From assembly GCA_963580285.1 (NCBI GenBank), contig OY757026.1:63427396-63491395 (forward strand): DNA of 64,000 nt, given 5' to 3'. Every line of letters starts with the position of its first letter. Positions within the stretch are counted from its first letter, which is position 1. A program made the position numbers and the translations under genes. The notes beneath the pieces are model-generated. The model made no database searches. It had not been told where the DNA came from and worked only from the letters and a program-made list of their open reading frames with translations. This document shows positions 11,788 through 24,653 of the stretch, piece after piece. Source of the stretch: Lucinisca nassula. Taxonomy: Eukaryota; Mollusca; Bivalvia; Lucinida; Lucinidae.

Positions 11788-14673
11788 AGCTCACCTGTCA
11801 CGTAGTGACGAGGTGAGCTTTTGTGATCACTTTTTGTCCGTCGTGCGTGCGTCCGTCCGTGCGTGCGTCCGTCGGTGCGTCAGTGCGTCCGTAAACAATT
11901 TCAAATAAGTATATCTCTAATACCCAATGGTCAATCTTGATCAAATTTCATGAAAAGCATCATCAGGTAGGGGGCCCCTTAGCTCCCATAGACTCATAAT
12001 GGCAAAAAAAGCTTCAAAAATCTTCTTCTCTGAAACCACATGGCCCAGAGCTTAGATATTTAGCATGTAGCAACGGCAAGTGTTCACCTACATAATTCCT
12101 GCCAATCATGCCCATGGGTTCCAAATGGGCCACGCCCCGGGGCCCCTTAGCTCCCATAGACTCATAATGGAAATAAAAGCTTCAAAAATCTTCTCTGAAA
12201 CTACAGGGCCCAGAGCTTAGATATTTAGCATGTAGCAACGGCAAGTGGTCACCTACATAATTCCTGCCAATCATGACCCTGGGGTCCAAATGGGCCACGC
12301 CCCGGGGCCCCTTCGCTCCCATAGACTCATAATTGAAAAAAAGCTTCAAAAATCTTCTTCTCTGAAACTGCAGGGCCCAGAGCTTAGATATTTAGCATGT
12401 AGCAACGGCAAGCAGTAACCTACATAATTCCTCCCAGTCATGACCCTGGGGTCCAAATTGGCTACACCCCGGGGCCCCTTAGCTCCCATAGACTCAAAAT
12501 GGAAAAAAAGCTTCAAAAATCTTCTTCTCTGAAACAACAGGTCCCAGAGCTTAGATATTTAGCATGTAGCAACGGCAAGTGGTCACCTACATAATTCCTG
12601 CCAATCATGCCCCTGGGGTTCAAACGGGCCACGCCCCGGGGCCCCTTAGCTCCTATAGACTCATAATGGAAAAAAGTTCAAACAGCTTCTTCTCTAAAAC
12701 CACAGGGCCCAGAGCTTAGATATTTAGCATGTAGCAATGGCAAGGGGCCACCTACATAAATCCTGCCAATCATGCCCCTTGGGTCCAAATGGGCCACGCC
12801 CGGGGCCCCATAGCTCCATAGACTCATAATGGACAAAAAAGCTTCAAAAATCTTCTTCTCTTAAACCACAGGGCCCAGAGCTTAGATATTTAGCGTGAAG
12901 CAACGGCAATTGGTCATCTACATAATTCCTGCCAATCATGCCCTCTGGGTTCCAAATTGGCTACGCCCAAGGGTCCCTTTGCTCCCATAGACTCATAATG
13001 GAAAAAAGCTTCAAACATCTTCTTCTCTGAAACCACAGGGCCCAGAGCTTAGATATTTAGTACGTGGCAACGGCAAGTGGTCACCTACATAATTCATTCC
13101 AATCATTCCCCTGGGGTCCAAATGGGCCACGCCCCGGGACCCCTTAGCTCCTATAGACTCCAAATGGAAAAAAAGCTTCAAAAATCTTTTTCTCTGAAAC
13201 CACGGGGCCCTGAGCTTAGATATTTAGCATGTAGCAATCGCAAGTGGTCGCCTATATAAATCCTGCCATTCATGCCCCTGGGGTCCAAATTGGCCTCGCC
13301 CCGGGGCCCCTTAGCTCCCATAGACTCATAGTGAAAAAAAGCTTCAAAAATCTTCTTCTCTAAAACCACAGGGCCCAGAGCGTAGATATTTAGCATGTAG
13401 CAATGACAAGTAGTCACCTACATAAATCCTGCCAATCATGCCCCTTGGGTCCAAATGGGCCACGCCTCAGGGCCCCTTAGCTCCCATAGACTCATAATGG
13501 AAAAAAAGCTTAAAAAATCTTCTTCTCTGAAACCACAGGGCCCTGAGCTTAGATATTTAGCATGTAGCAACGACAAGTGATCACCTACATATTTCCTGCT
13601 AATCATGCCCCTGGGGTCCAAATGGGCCACGCCCCGGGGCCCCTTAGCTTCAATAGACTCATAATGGAAGAAAAAGCTTCAAAAATCTTCTTCTCAGAAA
13701 CTGTGAAGCACAGAACTTAGATATTTAGTATCTAGGAACATAAAATAGCCAGCTACATAAACCCTGCTTACCCTGCCCCTGGGGTCAAAATTGGCCATGC
13801 CCGAGCTCATCAGCTCCAATAAACTTATAATGGAAGAAAAACTTAAAAAATCTTCTTCTATGAAACCATTAGGCCCAGAGGTTAGATTTTTAGTATGTAG
13901 CAATGTCAAGTGGCCACCTACATAAATCCTGCCAGTTATGCCCCTGGGATCCAAATTGGCCACACCCCAGGGCTCTTTAGCTTCCATAGACTCACAATTA
14001 GAAAACCTTCAAAAATCGTCTTCTCTGAAACCACAGGGCCTTTATGATCAAAAAAAAAAAAAAAAAAACATACACAACTTGAAATGGGGAAAAAATCTTC
14101 AAAAATCTTCTTCTCTGAAACCATAAGTCCCAGAGCTTATTTAGCATGTAGCAATGTCGAGGGGTCGCCTTCATGAATCCTGCCAATCATGCCCCTGGGG
14201 TCCAAATTGGCCAAATCCTGTGGCCCCTTAACTCCAACAAACTTATAATTGAAAAAAGCTTCAAACATCTTCTTTGAAACCATGAAATACAGACCTTAGA
14301 TATTTAGTGTATAGCAACACAAAATGGCTGCCTACATAAATCCTGCCAGCCATGCCCTTTGGGTCAAAATTGGCCAAGCCCCAGGGCTCATTAGCTTCTA
14401 TAGACTTATACTGGAAAAAACTTAACAAAGATCTTCTTTTCCAAAACCAAAGGCACAGATTTTGTTTGATTTGAGGTTTTACATCCCTGTCAACACTGTA
14501 TAGGTCATTTTGGAGATGTCTCTGTCGCCCAACAAAACCAATAGGGTTTATAAGCATGGACACCGCTTTGCCTGAGCTTAGATATTTAGTAAGTAACAAT
14601 GTCAAGTGGTCTCCTACACTAATGATTTTCTGGTACACAGGTGAGCGATATAGGGCCATTGGGCCCTCTTGTT
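11788..14673 (+). mobile_element. Array element E4
   Basis: It starts right after TTTTT with the hairpin AGCTCACC...GTCACGTAGTGAC...GGTGAGCT (11788-11819), then a GTCCGTCCGTGCGTGCG run to about 11890. The array has units of about 166 bp; landmark GCTTCAAAAATCTTCTTCTC occurs near 12011, 12179, 12343 and 12510. Each unit has TTAGATATTTAGCATGTAGC and a GC-rich CACGCCCCGGGGCCCC stretch. The end carries GGTGAGCG complementary to the start, the hairpin AGGGCCATTGGGCCCT and CTCTTGTT ending at 14673. No coding function is visible; frames crossing the units are repeat translations. Confidence 0.8.
14461..14575 (-). mobile_element. SINE-like family A fragment inside E4
   Basis: A stretch with CCCTGTCAACACTGTATAGG, TTTTGGAGATGT and AATAGGGTTTATAAGCATGG matches the family A copies at 197 and 49684 in the same orientation. 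Internal parts are missing. It interrupts the last E4 units. Confidence 0.7.
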
Positions 14674-17600
14674 AGCTCACCGTCACGTAGTGACGAGGTG
14701 AGCTTTTGGGATCACTTTTTGTCCGTCGTCCGTCGTGCGTCCGTCCGTGCGTCCGTGCGTGCGTCCGTGCGTGCGTCCGTGCGTAAACAATTTCTTTAAA
14801 CGACATCTCCTCCTAAACCACTGATCGGATTTTGACCAAACTTCACAGGAATGATCCTTAGGTGGTCCTCTTTTCAAAGTTGTTCAAATGGTTCCGGTCC
14901 GTTGCACATCTAGGTCACAGGAGCCAAAAATAGATTTTTTTCACCAAAAACTTAAAAAATCTTCTTCTCTGAAACCACAAGGCCCAGATCTTTGATAGTT
15001 GGTATGAAGCTTCATCTAGTGGACCCCTAACAAGATTGTTCAAATTATAGTGCTTGGACCAAAAATGCCCCCGTCCCGGGGCCCTTTGGTTTTACATAGG
15101 CTTACATAGGGAAAATCTTTAAAAATCTTCTTCTCTGAAACCACAAGGCCCAGGACTTTGATATTTGGTATGAAGCTTCATCTAGTGGACCCCTACCAAG
15201 ATTGTTCAAATTATAGTGCTGGGACAAAAAATGCCCCCGCCACGGGGCCCTTTGGTTTTACATGGACTTATATAGGGAAAATCTTTAAAAATCTTCTTCT
15301 CTGAAACCACAAGGCCCAGGTCTTTGATATTTAGTATGAAGCTTCATCTAGTGGACCCCTACCAAGATTGTTCAAATTATAGTGCTGGGGCCAAAAATGC
15401 CCCCGCCCCTGGGCCCTTTGGTTTTACATAGACTTATATAGGGAAAATCTTTAAAAATCTTCTTCTCTGAAACCACAAGGCCCAGGACTTTGATATTTTG
15501 TATGAAGCTTCATCTGGTGGACCCCTACCAAGATTGTTCAAATTATAGTGCTTGGGCAAAAAATGCCCCAGTCCCGGGGCCCTTTGGTATTACATAGGCT
15601 TATATAGGGAAAATCTTTAAAAATCTTCTTCTCTGAAACTGCAAGGCCCAGGACTTTGATATTTAGAATGAAGCTTCATCTAATGGACCTCTACCAAGAT
15701 TGCTCAAATTATAGCCCTTGGGCCAAAAATGCCCCCGCCCCGGGCCCTTTGGTTTTACATAGACTTATATAGGGAAAATCTTTAAAAATCTTCTTCTCTG
15801 AAACCACAAGGCCTAGGTCTTTTATATTTGGTATGAAGCTTCATCTAAAGGACCCCTAACAAGATTATTCAAATTATAGTGCTGAGGCCAAAAATGTCCC
15901 TGCCCTTGGGCCCTTTGGTTTTACATAGGCTTATAAAGGGAAAATCTTTAAAAATCTTCTTCTCTGAAACCGCAAGGCCCAGGACTTTGATATTTGGTAT
16001 GAAGCTTCATCTAGTGGACCCCTACCAAGATTTTCAATTTATAGTGGTGGGGCAAAAAATGCCCCCGTCCCCGGGCCTTTTGGTTTTACATAGGCTTATA
16101 TAGGGAAAAGCTTTAAAAATCTTCTTCTCTGAAACCGCAAGGCCCAGGACTTTGATATTTGGTATGAAGCTTCATCTAGTGGACCCCTACCAAGATTGTT
16201 CAAATTATAGTGCTGGAGCCAAAAATGCCCCCGCCCCGGGGCCCTTAGGTTTTGCATAGGCTTATATAGGGAAAATCTTTAAAAATCTTCTTCTCTGAAA
16301 CTGCAAGGTCTTTGATATTTGGTATGAAGCTCTATCTTGTGGACCTCTACCAAGATTGTTCAAATTATAGCCCTTTGGCCAAAAATACCCCTGCTCCAGG
16401 GCCCTTTGGTTTTACATAGACTCATAGACTTATATAGGGAAAATCTTGAAAAATCTTCTTCACTGAAACCACAAGGCCTAGGTGTTTTATATTTGGTATG
16501 AAGCTTCAGCTAGTTGACCTCTACCAAGATTGTTAAAATTATAGCCCTTGGGCAAAAAATGCCTCGCTCCTGGGCCTTTCGGTTTTACACAGACTTATAT
16601 ATGGAAAACCTTAAAAAATCTTCTTGTCTGAAACCATGAGGCTCAGGTGTTTGATATTTGGAATGAAGCTTTGTCTTGATGACCTTTATTGAGATTGTTC
16701 AAATTATTGCCCTGGGGCCAAAAATGCCCCCGCTCTTGGGCCCTTTGGTTTTACATAGACTTACATAGGGAAAAACTTTAAAAATCTTCTTCTTTGAAAC
16801 CACCAGGCCAAGGTCTTTGATATTTGGTATGAAGCTTCATCTAGTGGACCTCTATCATAATTGTTCTAATTATAGTCCTGGGACCAAGAAATGCCCCTGG
16901 TCCGGACCTCTTTAGTTTTACATTGACTTATATAGGAAAAATCTTAAAAAAATCTTCTTCTCAGAAACCACAAGGCCGAGGTCTTTGATATTTGGTGTGT
17001 AGCTTCATCTAGTGGACCTCTACCAAGATTGTTCAAATTATAGCCCTATAGGCGATAAATGCCCCCACTCCGGGGCCCTTTGGTTTTACATGGGCTTATA
17101 TAGGGAAAATCTTTAAAAATCTTCTTCTCTGAAACCGCAAGGCCCAGGTCTTTCATATTTGGTATGAAGCTTCATCTAGTGGACCCCTATCAAGATTGTT
17201 CAAATTATAGTGCTGGGGCCAAAAATGCCCCCGCCCCATGGCCCTTTGGTTTTACATGGGCTTATATAGGGAAAACCAAGAAATGCCCCTGGCCCGGACC
17301 CCTTTAGTTTTACATTGACTTATATAGGAAAAATCTTTAAAAAAATCTTCTTCTCAGAAACCACAAGGCCGAGGTCTTTGATATTTGGTGTGTAGCTTCA
17401 TCTAGTGGACCTCTACCAAGATTGTTCAAATTATAGCCCTTGTACCAAAAATTACCCGGACCCAGGGCCCTTTTTGATTTTACATTGGCTTATATAGGAA
17501 AAATCTGAAAAAATCTTCTTGTCTGAAACCGCAAGGCCTAGGTCTTTGATATTTGGTGTGAAGCTTCATCTAGTGGACCTCTATCAAGATTGTTCAAATT

Positions 17601-19275
17601 ATAGCTCTTGGGCCAAAAATTCCCCCGCCCCGGGGCCCTTTGCTTTTACATTGACTTATATAGGAACAATCTTAAAAAATCTTTTCTGAAACTGCAAGGC
17701 CCAGGTCTTTGATATTTGTTGCGTAGCTTTATTTAGTGGACCTCTACCAAGATTGTTTAAATTATAGCCCTGGGGCAAAAAATGCCCCCGCCCCAGGGCA
17801 CTTTAGTTTTACATAGACTTACATAGGGAAAACCTTTGAAAGTCTTCTTGTCTGAAACCAGAAGGCTCAGGTGTTTGATATATACTATGAAGCTTTGTCT
17901 TGTGGTCCTTTATCAAGATTGTTCAAATTATAACCCTGGGGCCAAAAAATGCCCCCGCCCTGGGGCCCTTTGGTTTTACATAGACTTAGGAAAAATCTTT
18001 AAAAATCTTCTTCTCTGAAACCTCAAGGCCCAGGTCTTTGATATTTGGTATGAAGCTTCATCTAGTGGACCTCTATCAACATTGTTCAAATTATAGCTCT
18101 GGGGCCAAAAATGCCCCCCGCCTCGGGCCCTTTGGTTTTACATAGACTTATATAGGAAAAATCTTTAAAAGTCTTCTCCTCTGAAACTGCAAAGACCAGG
18201 GTTTTGATATTTGGTGTGAAGCTTCATCCAGTGGACCTCTACGAAGATTGTTTAAATTATAGCCCTGGGGCGAAAAGTACCCCCGCCCCTGGTCACTTCT
18301 GTTTTACATAGAGTAACATAGGGAAACATTTAAAAACTTCTTGTCTGAAACCAGAAGGCTCAGGTGTTTGATATTTGGTATGAAGCTTCGTCTTGATGAC
18401 CTTTATCAAGATTGTTCAAATTGTAGCACTGGGGCCAAAAATGCCTCGGCCCCAGGGCCTTTTGGTTTTACATAGACTTATATAGGGAAAACCTTTAAAA
18501 ATCTTCTTTTCAGAAACCAGAAGGTTCAGGTGTTTGATATACATGTATGGTAAGAAAGCTTTGTCTTGTGGACCTCTACCAAGATTGTTCAAATTATAGC
18601 CCTGGGGCCAAAAATGCCCCCACCCTGGGACCCTTTGGTTTTACATTGATTTATATAGGAAAAATCTTAAAAAATCCTCTCCTCTGAAAACGCAAGGCCC
18701 AGGTCTTTGATATTTGATGTGTAGCTTCATCTAGTGGACCTCTACCAAGATTGTTAAAATTATAGCCCTGGGGCCAAAAATGCCCCTGCCCTGTTGGCCC
18801 TTTGTTTTTACATAGACTTGCATAGGGAAAACCTTTAAAATTCTTCTTGTCTGAGACCAGAATGCTCAGGTGTTTGATATTTGGTATGAAGCTTTGTCTT
18901 GTGGACCTCTATCAAGATTGTTCAAATTCTAGCCCTGGGGCCAAAAATGCCCCCACCCTGGGACCCTTTAGTTTTACATTAACTTATATAGGAAAAATCT
19001 TAAAAAATCTTCTCCTCTGAAACCACAAGGAATATTTGGTGTGTAGCTTCATCTAGTGGACCTCTACAAAGATTGTTCAAATGATAGCCTTGGTGCCAGA
19101 AATGGTCCCGTTACAAAGACTTACATAGGGAAAACCTTTAAATCTTCTTCTCTGAAACCACAAGGCTCATGTCTTTGGTATTTAGTATGAAGTTTCATAT
19201 AGTGCACCTCATCTAAGATTGTTCAAATTATAGCACTGGGGTAAAAGTGACTCCCCTCTAGGGGCACTTAATTGG
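14674..19275 (+). mobile_element. Array element E5
   Basis: It begins at the base after E4's CTTGTT with a near-copy of the E4 start hairpin and a GTCCGTGCG run. Then come about 27 units of 166 bp (landmark CCACAAGGCC at 15141, 15307 and 15473). Each unit has the 12-bp palindrome ATGAAGCTTCAT or a decayed form. Units become more diverged to the right. No G-box, hairpin and CTTGTT terminus is present where the array stops near 19275. The 3' end is either lost or displaced to 37395-37450. Confidence 0.75.
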
Positions 19276-19629
19276 TACAGTTTTTTTAGACATCAGAATG
19301 TATAAAAATACTTTAGAGAAAATTGAATCATTAATAGAGACTTTTACATGGTTTACCATCATTGAAAATCTCCCAAGCCTTTATAGAGCATTTTGATGTA
19401 TGCATGGTAATATAAATTAACAATACATTGTTGTACATGTGTAGTTAATGATAATAAGTATTTTATTAACATTGACACTATTTGTTTTTTTTTTATTCCA
19501 GGCATGAAGATACATAGTTTCCAGCATGGTGAAGAGTAATATTGGTGTCATTTATAGTCGTACCCGGGACATTGTTTATTCTAGCTAAAGAATATAACGA
19601 CTGTTCGTCTTAAATTTTTTATTCATCTA
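19276..19629. other. Intergenic; possible acceptor site at 19500
   Basis: AT-rich sequence without a gene. A pyrimidine tract followed by CAG at about 19488-19501 would serve as a 3' splice site. It could belong to an untranslated leader of the Helentron, but nothing else supports that. Confidence 0.35.
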
Positions 19630-20025
19630 AGCCAGACTGGTAGCTCTGCTGGATGCTTTCCTGACTGGTGATCAAGAAGTTAAGGGTTCCATACCTGCTG
19701 AGGTTGGCAACATTCTAAAATGGCTATCAATCAGGAAATCTTTTCTCTGGTCATTCCCTTCTGCTGATTCAAGAAGGGCGGTTATCAACTTTGGTGAAAG
19801 ACTGTGCAATGTACTGGTTAACCACTTACGTATAAGCCTGTCTCGAAAGTGTGGTTAGTTAAACTAACTGGCTTGAATGCTTGTTTTCAAATCCTGTTTG
19901 CATGTACAATTGTATTCTGTCTATGTATGAACTTGTAAATGTTTGACAAATCAAAATAAATAATGTTTAAACCAAACTAACTGGCTCAAAAATTAACTAA
20001 ATAGTGTTGGCTTGGCCATAAAATA
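19630..20025 (+). mobile_element. tRNA-SINE family B, degenerate copy
   Basis: A-box-like TAGCTCTGCTGG and B-box-like GGGTTCCATACC match, with many changes, the clearer copy at 22739. Shared later blocks include TGCAATGTACTGGT and AGTGTGGTTAG. The right boundary is approximate. Confidence 0.55.
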
Positions 20026-20713
20026 GAAGTGGAGGCAATGATCAGGAAACCCACAGCTCCCATCAGCTCCCCAAAATTAACTAACAAACCATGTTCATCT
20101 GAAAAAAGTTATAAACAATGGTTATCCACAAAAGGGGTAATCGCAGACGTACCAGGTAAGAAAGATGAAGATTGTTTGGCATGGCATTCCAGTCTTATTT
20201 GGATAATGTTAGTTGTATGAATGAAATTGTAAAAACTAAAACTGTAGCAATTGAAATTTTATAATCTCTGCAACAAAACTGAGCAGAAGTATATAGCATA
20301 ATTCAATTTGTCTGTAGACATTTTTGTGGGATATTAATCACTTTTATTGATAGATCACTTTTAGTAATAGATCTAGTTGATTTTAAAGATACATTAAATA
20401 AACACTCTTTTACCTTTTCTAATACCTTCATCTGTGCATAGAGGGTCTCTTCCTGGAGTAAAACCGCCTTGCTGATCATGACTTATGCTCCCGGTAGGGA
20501 AGCATTTTATAATACTAAGTCACCTTTTTAATTGTTGAATGAATGAAGTTTAATCAATTTTGTCAGCCATACACAAATCAAATCCACTTTATATTTAAAT
20601 ATAATGATAATTCTTCATGAATTTAATTTTAAATACCTTTATAGATTTGAGTTTAAAACTGCAATATGTGTACTGATGTTCAGCTAATCAGTATTTTAAA
20701 TTACTTCATTTTT
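20026..20713. other. Intergenic; donor-like site at 20154
   Basis: No gene is supported. ACCAGGTAAGAAA near 20152 is a strong 5' splice-site match. It could end an untranslated exon upstream of the Helentron coding region, but the exon start is not clear. The 63-codon frame over it lacks any recognisable feature. Confidence 0.35.
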
Positions 20714-21916
20714 ATGCCTCCGTAATCAAAGATTCTGGGGGCATATAGTTTTGGACTGTCTGTCTGTTTGTCTGTCCGCAAAAACCTGAACATTGGGCAT
20801 AACTTTTGAATGGTAACTTATAGGGCTTTCTTCTTTCACATGTGCATTCCTTGTCACAATACCTTTCAAGAGATACCATAAATTTGGACCTTGTGACCGT
20901 TACCTTGACATCTGACCTTCTTTTGACCTCCTTTTTAAAAACTTTAAGATTAGCCATAAAGTTTGATTGGTTAGTGATAGGACTTTCATATTTCACATGT
21001 CTATTCCATGTAGCAAGACCGTTCCAGTGATACCATAATTTTTGACCTCTTGACCTTGTCATTTGATCTACTTCTTTTAAAAAAAAACTTTTAACATTCA
21101 CAAAAACTTTAACATTGGGCATAATGTTTGAATGGTAATTGATATAGCTTACATAGCTCGTATTTCACACGTGCATTCCTTGTCACAAGACCTTTCCAGT
21201 GGTACCATAATTTTTGACTTCATGACCTTGACCATGACGTTTCAGCTACTTTTTAAAAACTTTAACATTGGCCATAACTTTTGATTGGTAAGTGATAGGG
21301 TTTCATATTTCACATGTGCATTCCTTGTCACAAGACCTTTCTAGTGTTACCATAATTTTTGACCTTGTGACCTTGACATTTGACCTACTTTTAAAAAAAA
21401 CTTTAACATTGGCCATAACTTTCGATTGGTAAGTCGTAGGGCTTTTAATATTTCACATGTGTATTCCTTGTCACAAGACCTTTCCAGTGGTATCATAATT
21501 TTTGACCTCATGACCTTGACCATGACATTTGATCTACTTTTTAAAAACTTTAACACAGTCCATAACTTTGGATTGGTAAGTGATAGGTCTTTTATATTTC
21601 ACATGTGCATTCTTTATCACAATATCTTTCCATAGGTACCGTATTTTTTTACCTTGACCTTGACATTTGACCTATTTTTTAAAAACTTTAACATTGGCCA
21701 TAACTTTCGATTGGTAAGTGATAGGGATTTCATATTTCACATGTGCATTCTATGTCAAAAGACCTTTCCAACGATCCCATAATTTTTGACCTCATGACCT
21801 TGACCTACTTTTTAAGACTTGAACATTGGCCATACCATTCGATTGCTTAGTGATACTGCTTTCATATTTAACATGCACTGTCCGGGGGCATCCGTGTTTC
21901 ACAAACACATCTTGTT
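20714..21916 (+). mobile_element. Array element E6
   Basis: A complete small member of the class. The start hairpin is ATGCCTCCG...CTGGGGGCAT (20714-20743), directly after TTTT, followed by GTCTGTCTGTTTGTCTGTCCG. Units of about 143-165 bp have landmark ACATTGGCCATAAC near 21263 and 21691. The end has CCGGGGGCATC, hairpin TGTTTCACAAACA and CTTGTT at 21916. Each unit contains TGACCTTGA, which is TCAAGGTCA on the other strand. Confidence 0.8.
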
Positions 21917-22738
21917 TCTTAATTTATTGAAACAGTAATTTTTTCAGATTCTTAAAAAAAATTGGTTTGTTTTTTACAGTAAATTTGTCTAATACAGCTT
22001 TCCTTTTTTGTAGTATCAACAAGATTTCTGAAAAGAAAATATAATTGACAAAGTGATAGATAGACAGTATTTGTGACTTAGTGATTGATATATAGACAGT
22101 GTTTGTGACTTAGTGACTTAGTGTTGTGTATAATAGTGGAAAACTGTGCTTAAAACAAGTTACAGCTCATCACTGTATTTCAAGGTAAATGAATGATTGT
22201 TTTGTTAATGATAGTAAAAAGTAATAGGTAAATGGTATTGGCAAAATCAGAGTGAATCACACCTTTTGTTTGATAGAAGAATAGTTTGTATAATACAGTG
22301 CCCAAAAGAATGAAGACAAAGTACAATTTAACATGAAAATCCTTGATATTGCATGCTGATAATTTGGACTTGCCAATAATGTTTTATGCTATTGTGTTTG
22401 AGGTCAGAGGTTAGGTTACTTATACTCTAAAAACCAAAAAAACTTTTGAAGTAATAAGCAAAAATGATAGAGGCCATCAAGAGGTATTGCAGTATCAAAG
22501 AACAGTAAATACCTGTTTTTTTAACAACTATACTTTTTTTTAATCAATGCTTGTCTGGAGAACTACTAGAAAAGTAATAAAACTGATGTTGAAAGATACT
22601 TCAGGAACTGATTCAAACAGGAACTGATTGAAACAGAACCCAGAGCTTATCCTTAAAGTCAAAGGGAAAGACAAAAAGACACTTCTTAACAAACAATAAA
22701 ATCATAGGGTACAGGCCAATTTAGTAGCTCTTTCCCTT
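21917..22738. other. Intergenic; possible untranslated exon 22014-22184
   Basis: A T-rich tract ending in GTAG at 22013 and a donor TTCAAGGTAAAT at about 22180 would define a 171-bp exon without a long open frame. It lies upstream of the acceptor just before the Helentron ATG, so it could be leader sequence. This rests only on splice-site appearance. Confidence 0.3.
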
Positions 22739-23035
22739 CTGGCCTTGCTAGCTCAGTAGGATGCCTGTCTAACTTGTGATCAGGAGGTCGCAGATTGGAT
22801 ACCTGCTAGGGTTAGGAACATTCATTGCTGGAAGATCGATCATGAAATCTATTATAAGGTCATTACCTGCCTTGTGCTTATTTAATAAAGGTAGTTGTCA
22901 GTTTCTGGCCAAAGAATATGCACTATATTGGTGAATATCTTACGTATGAGGGTGCCCTGATAGTGTGGTTAGGTAACCTTACTGGCTAAAAAATAACCTA
23001 GATTGTGTTGAGTGGGTGGTAAACGAAACAAACAA
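22739..23035 (+). mobile_element. tRNA-SINE family B
   Basis: A-box TAGCTCAGTAGG near 22750 and B-box-like CAGATTGGATACC near 22790 mark a tRNA-derived head. The body continues through TTACGTATGAGGG and GTGTGGTTAGGTAACC, and ends in a short A/C-rich stretch (GGTAAACGAAACAAACAAAA). A retroelement tail follows at once. Confidence 0.7.
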
Positions 23036-23565
23036 AATAGAAGTGAAAGTAATGATCAGGAATTGATGCAATTAAGCCACAGCTCCAATCAGAGACACCA
23101 AAGGGAAAGAAACACAAACATGAAACAACCAGACCCTAATGGAAACATCAATAGTGGAAAGCCAAAAAGGACAGTTACTTTCCCACAAAATGGCCAATTG
23201 GCTATCCAAAACAAAATAATATAAGTGATACAAACACTCAAAGACAAACCATAACAAAAATGAACCGGGACAGAAGAACCATCTTGGAACAGTCAGTAAA
23301 ACAAATTCCACTGGGGGCTTAAATCGATTTTACGTTGTCACAATCTTCACACTTATTTCCATAGCAATTTTGACAATTTGTTCAGTCCTCATGAATGCCT
23401 CCCAACTCATCAGTGCAACATTGCTGTGAACACAAAAATCAAAGAACCACAGAGATGAAACAACGGTGAGGATTCGACAGCAAGGAATCACTGAAATGCT
23501 GGAGCAAAAGAAAACCAACATTTAGACTCCGATGGACCCGACCAGAGACAGAACTTCAGGCACTA
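23036..23565 (-). mobile_element. Retroelement 3' tail, old copy
   Basis: Diverged copy of the roughly 600-bp tail found complete at 26742 and 35375. Shared blocks include CACCAAAGGGAAAGAAA, GGGGGCTTAAATCGATTTTA and GAGCAAAAGAAAACCAAC. It carries no coding sequence and is 5'-truncated. It is clearly older than the copies at 26742 and 35375. Confidence 0.75.
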
Positions 23566-23861
23566 ACCAACATTACATAGAATTAAATTCTCTCTAATTC
23601 TTAGTAAGCTTTGGGAAAAGTAGTTTTTTCCCAAACAGGTGGTAACTCGGTAACTTTTACTAAATTAAATAATTTGGACACACAGTCATAAGTGTCAGAA
23701 AATTAAAAGATATAAAAAATGAAATGAAACTGCAATGAAAGAACAACTTTGGGATGTAAAGCAATAATGAATGTGAGGAAGAGTTAAAACCATTTTTTCA
23801 GGGCCCCAACTTTCACCATCACCTATTGCTGTTGTTTACATAGTTTAGTTGGCTTTTAAAG

Positions 23862-24420
23862 TAGGAGTAAAACAAAGATCAGGAATCGATACAATTAACT
23901 TACTCCACCCATCAAAGACACAAAAGGGAAAGAAACACAAATATGAAGTGACCAGACCATAATGGAAACCTAAACAAAGGAAGGCCATAAGGGCAGTTAC
24001 TTTCCCACAAAATGGCCATATGGCCATCCAAAATAAAAAGACACAAGTGATACACACAGTAAGTAACAAACAACAACATAAATAAACCGCCACAGAAGAA
24101 CCGCCTTGGAATGGTCAGTGGAAAGAATTCCACGGGGGGGGGAGGCTTAAATCGATTTTACATGGCCATAATCCTCGCCCTTACCTCTGTCGCGGTATAC
24201 ACTTATTTTGTTTAGTCTGCATGAAAGCTTCCTAACTCATCAGTGTAACATCTCCGAGAACATACAAATAAAAAACTACAGAGATGAAACAAGGTTGAGG
24301 ACTCAACAGCATACAACAACAGAATTGCTGGAGCAAAAGAAAACCAACAGTTAGACTCCGAGGGATTCGACCAAAGACGGAGCATCAGGCGCACACATTG
24401 AAGTCTCACATTGAAGTCTC
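23862..24420 (-). mobile_element. Retroelement 3' tail, second copy
   Basis: Starts with TAGGAGTAAAACAAAGATC at its 3' end and continues through the same landmarks as the other tails, to about 24420. Divergence is intermediate between the 23036 and 26742 copies. It lies just upstream of the Helentron start codon, in the opposite orientation. Confidence 0.8.
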
Positions 24421-24604
24421 CTATTAAAAATGCTTGGCCAAAACTATACAGAATGATAAAAGTCTAGAGGATTATCATTTGTTTTGGGGGGGATTTCCTT
24501 GTCAAATTACTGTGCTCAAGCGAGAAAAGAAAATCTGTCTGTTTTACAAAAATTCATTAAGTATAGGCAAGATTTTGAATTATTTAAAGATAATACCGTT
24601 TCCC

Positions 24605-24653
24605 CTTTTCCTTTTAAAGCAGACACCTGCTTTTGTATCTTTCAGGTTGAGGT
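24605..24653 (+). promoter_or_regulatory. Likely 3' splice site in front of the Helentron start
   Basis: A pyrimidine-rich stretch (TTTTGTATCTTTCAG, AG at 24644-24645) ends eight bases before ATG 24654. This matches an intron in the 5' leader and supports that ATG as the start. No upstream in-frame ATG is connected to the domain-bearing frame. Confidence 0.5.

Noticed and set aside
14674..19275. CRISPR-like array (regular 166-bp period)
   Set aside because: Units are homologous along their whole length with no short repeat and unique spacer pattern, the DNA is eukaryotic, and no cas genes are present.
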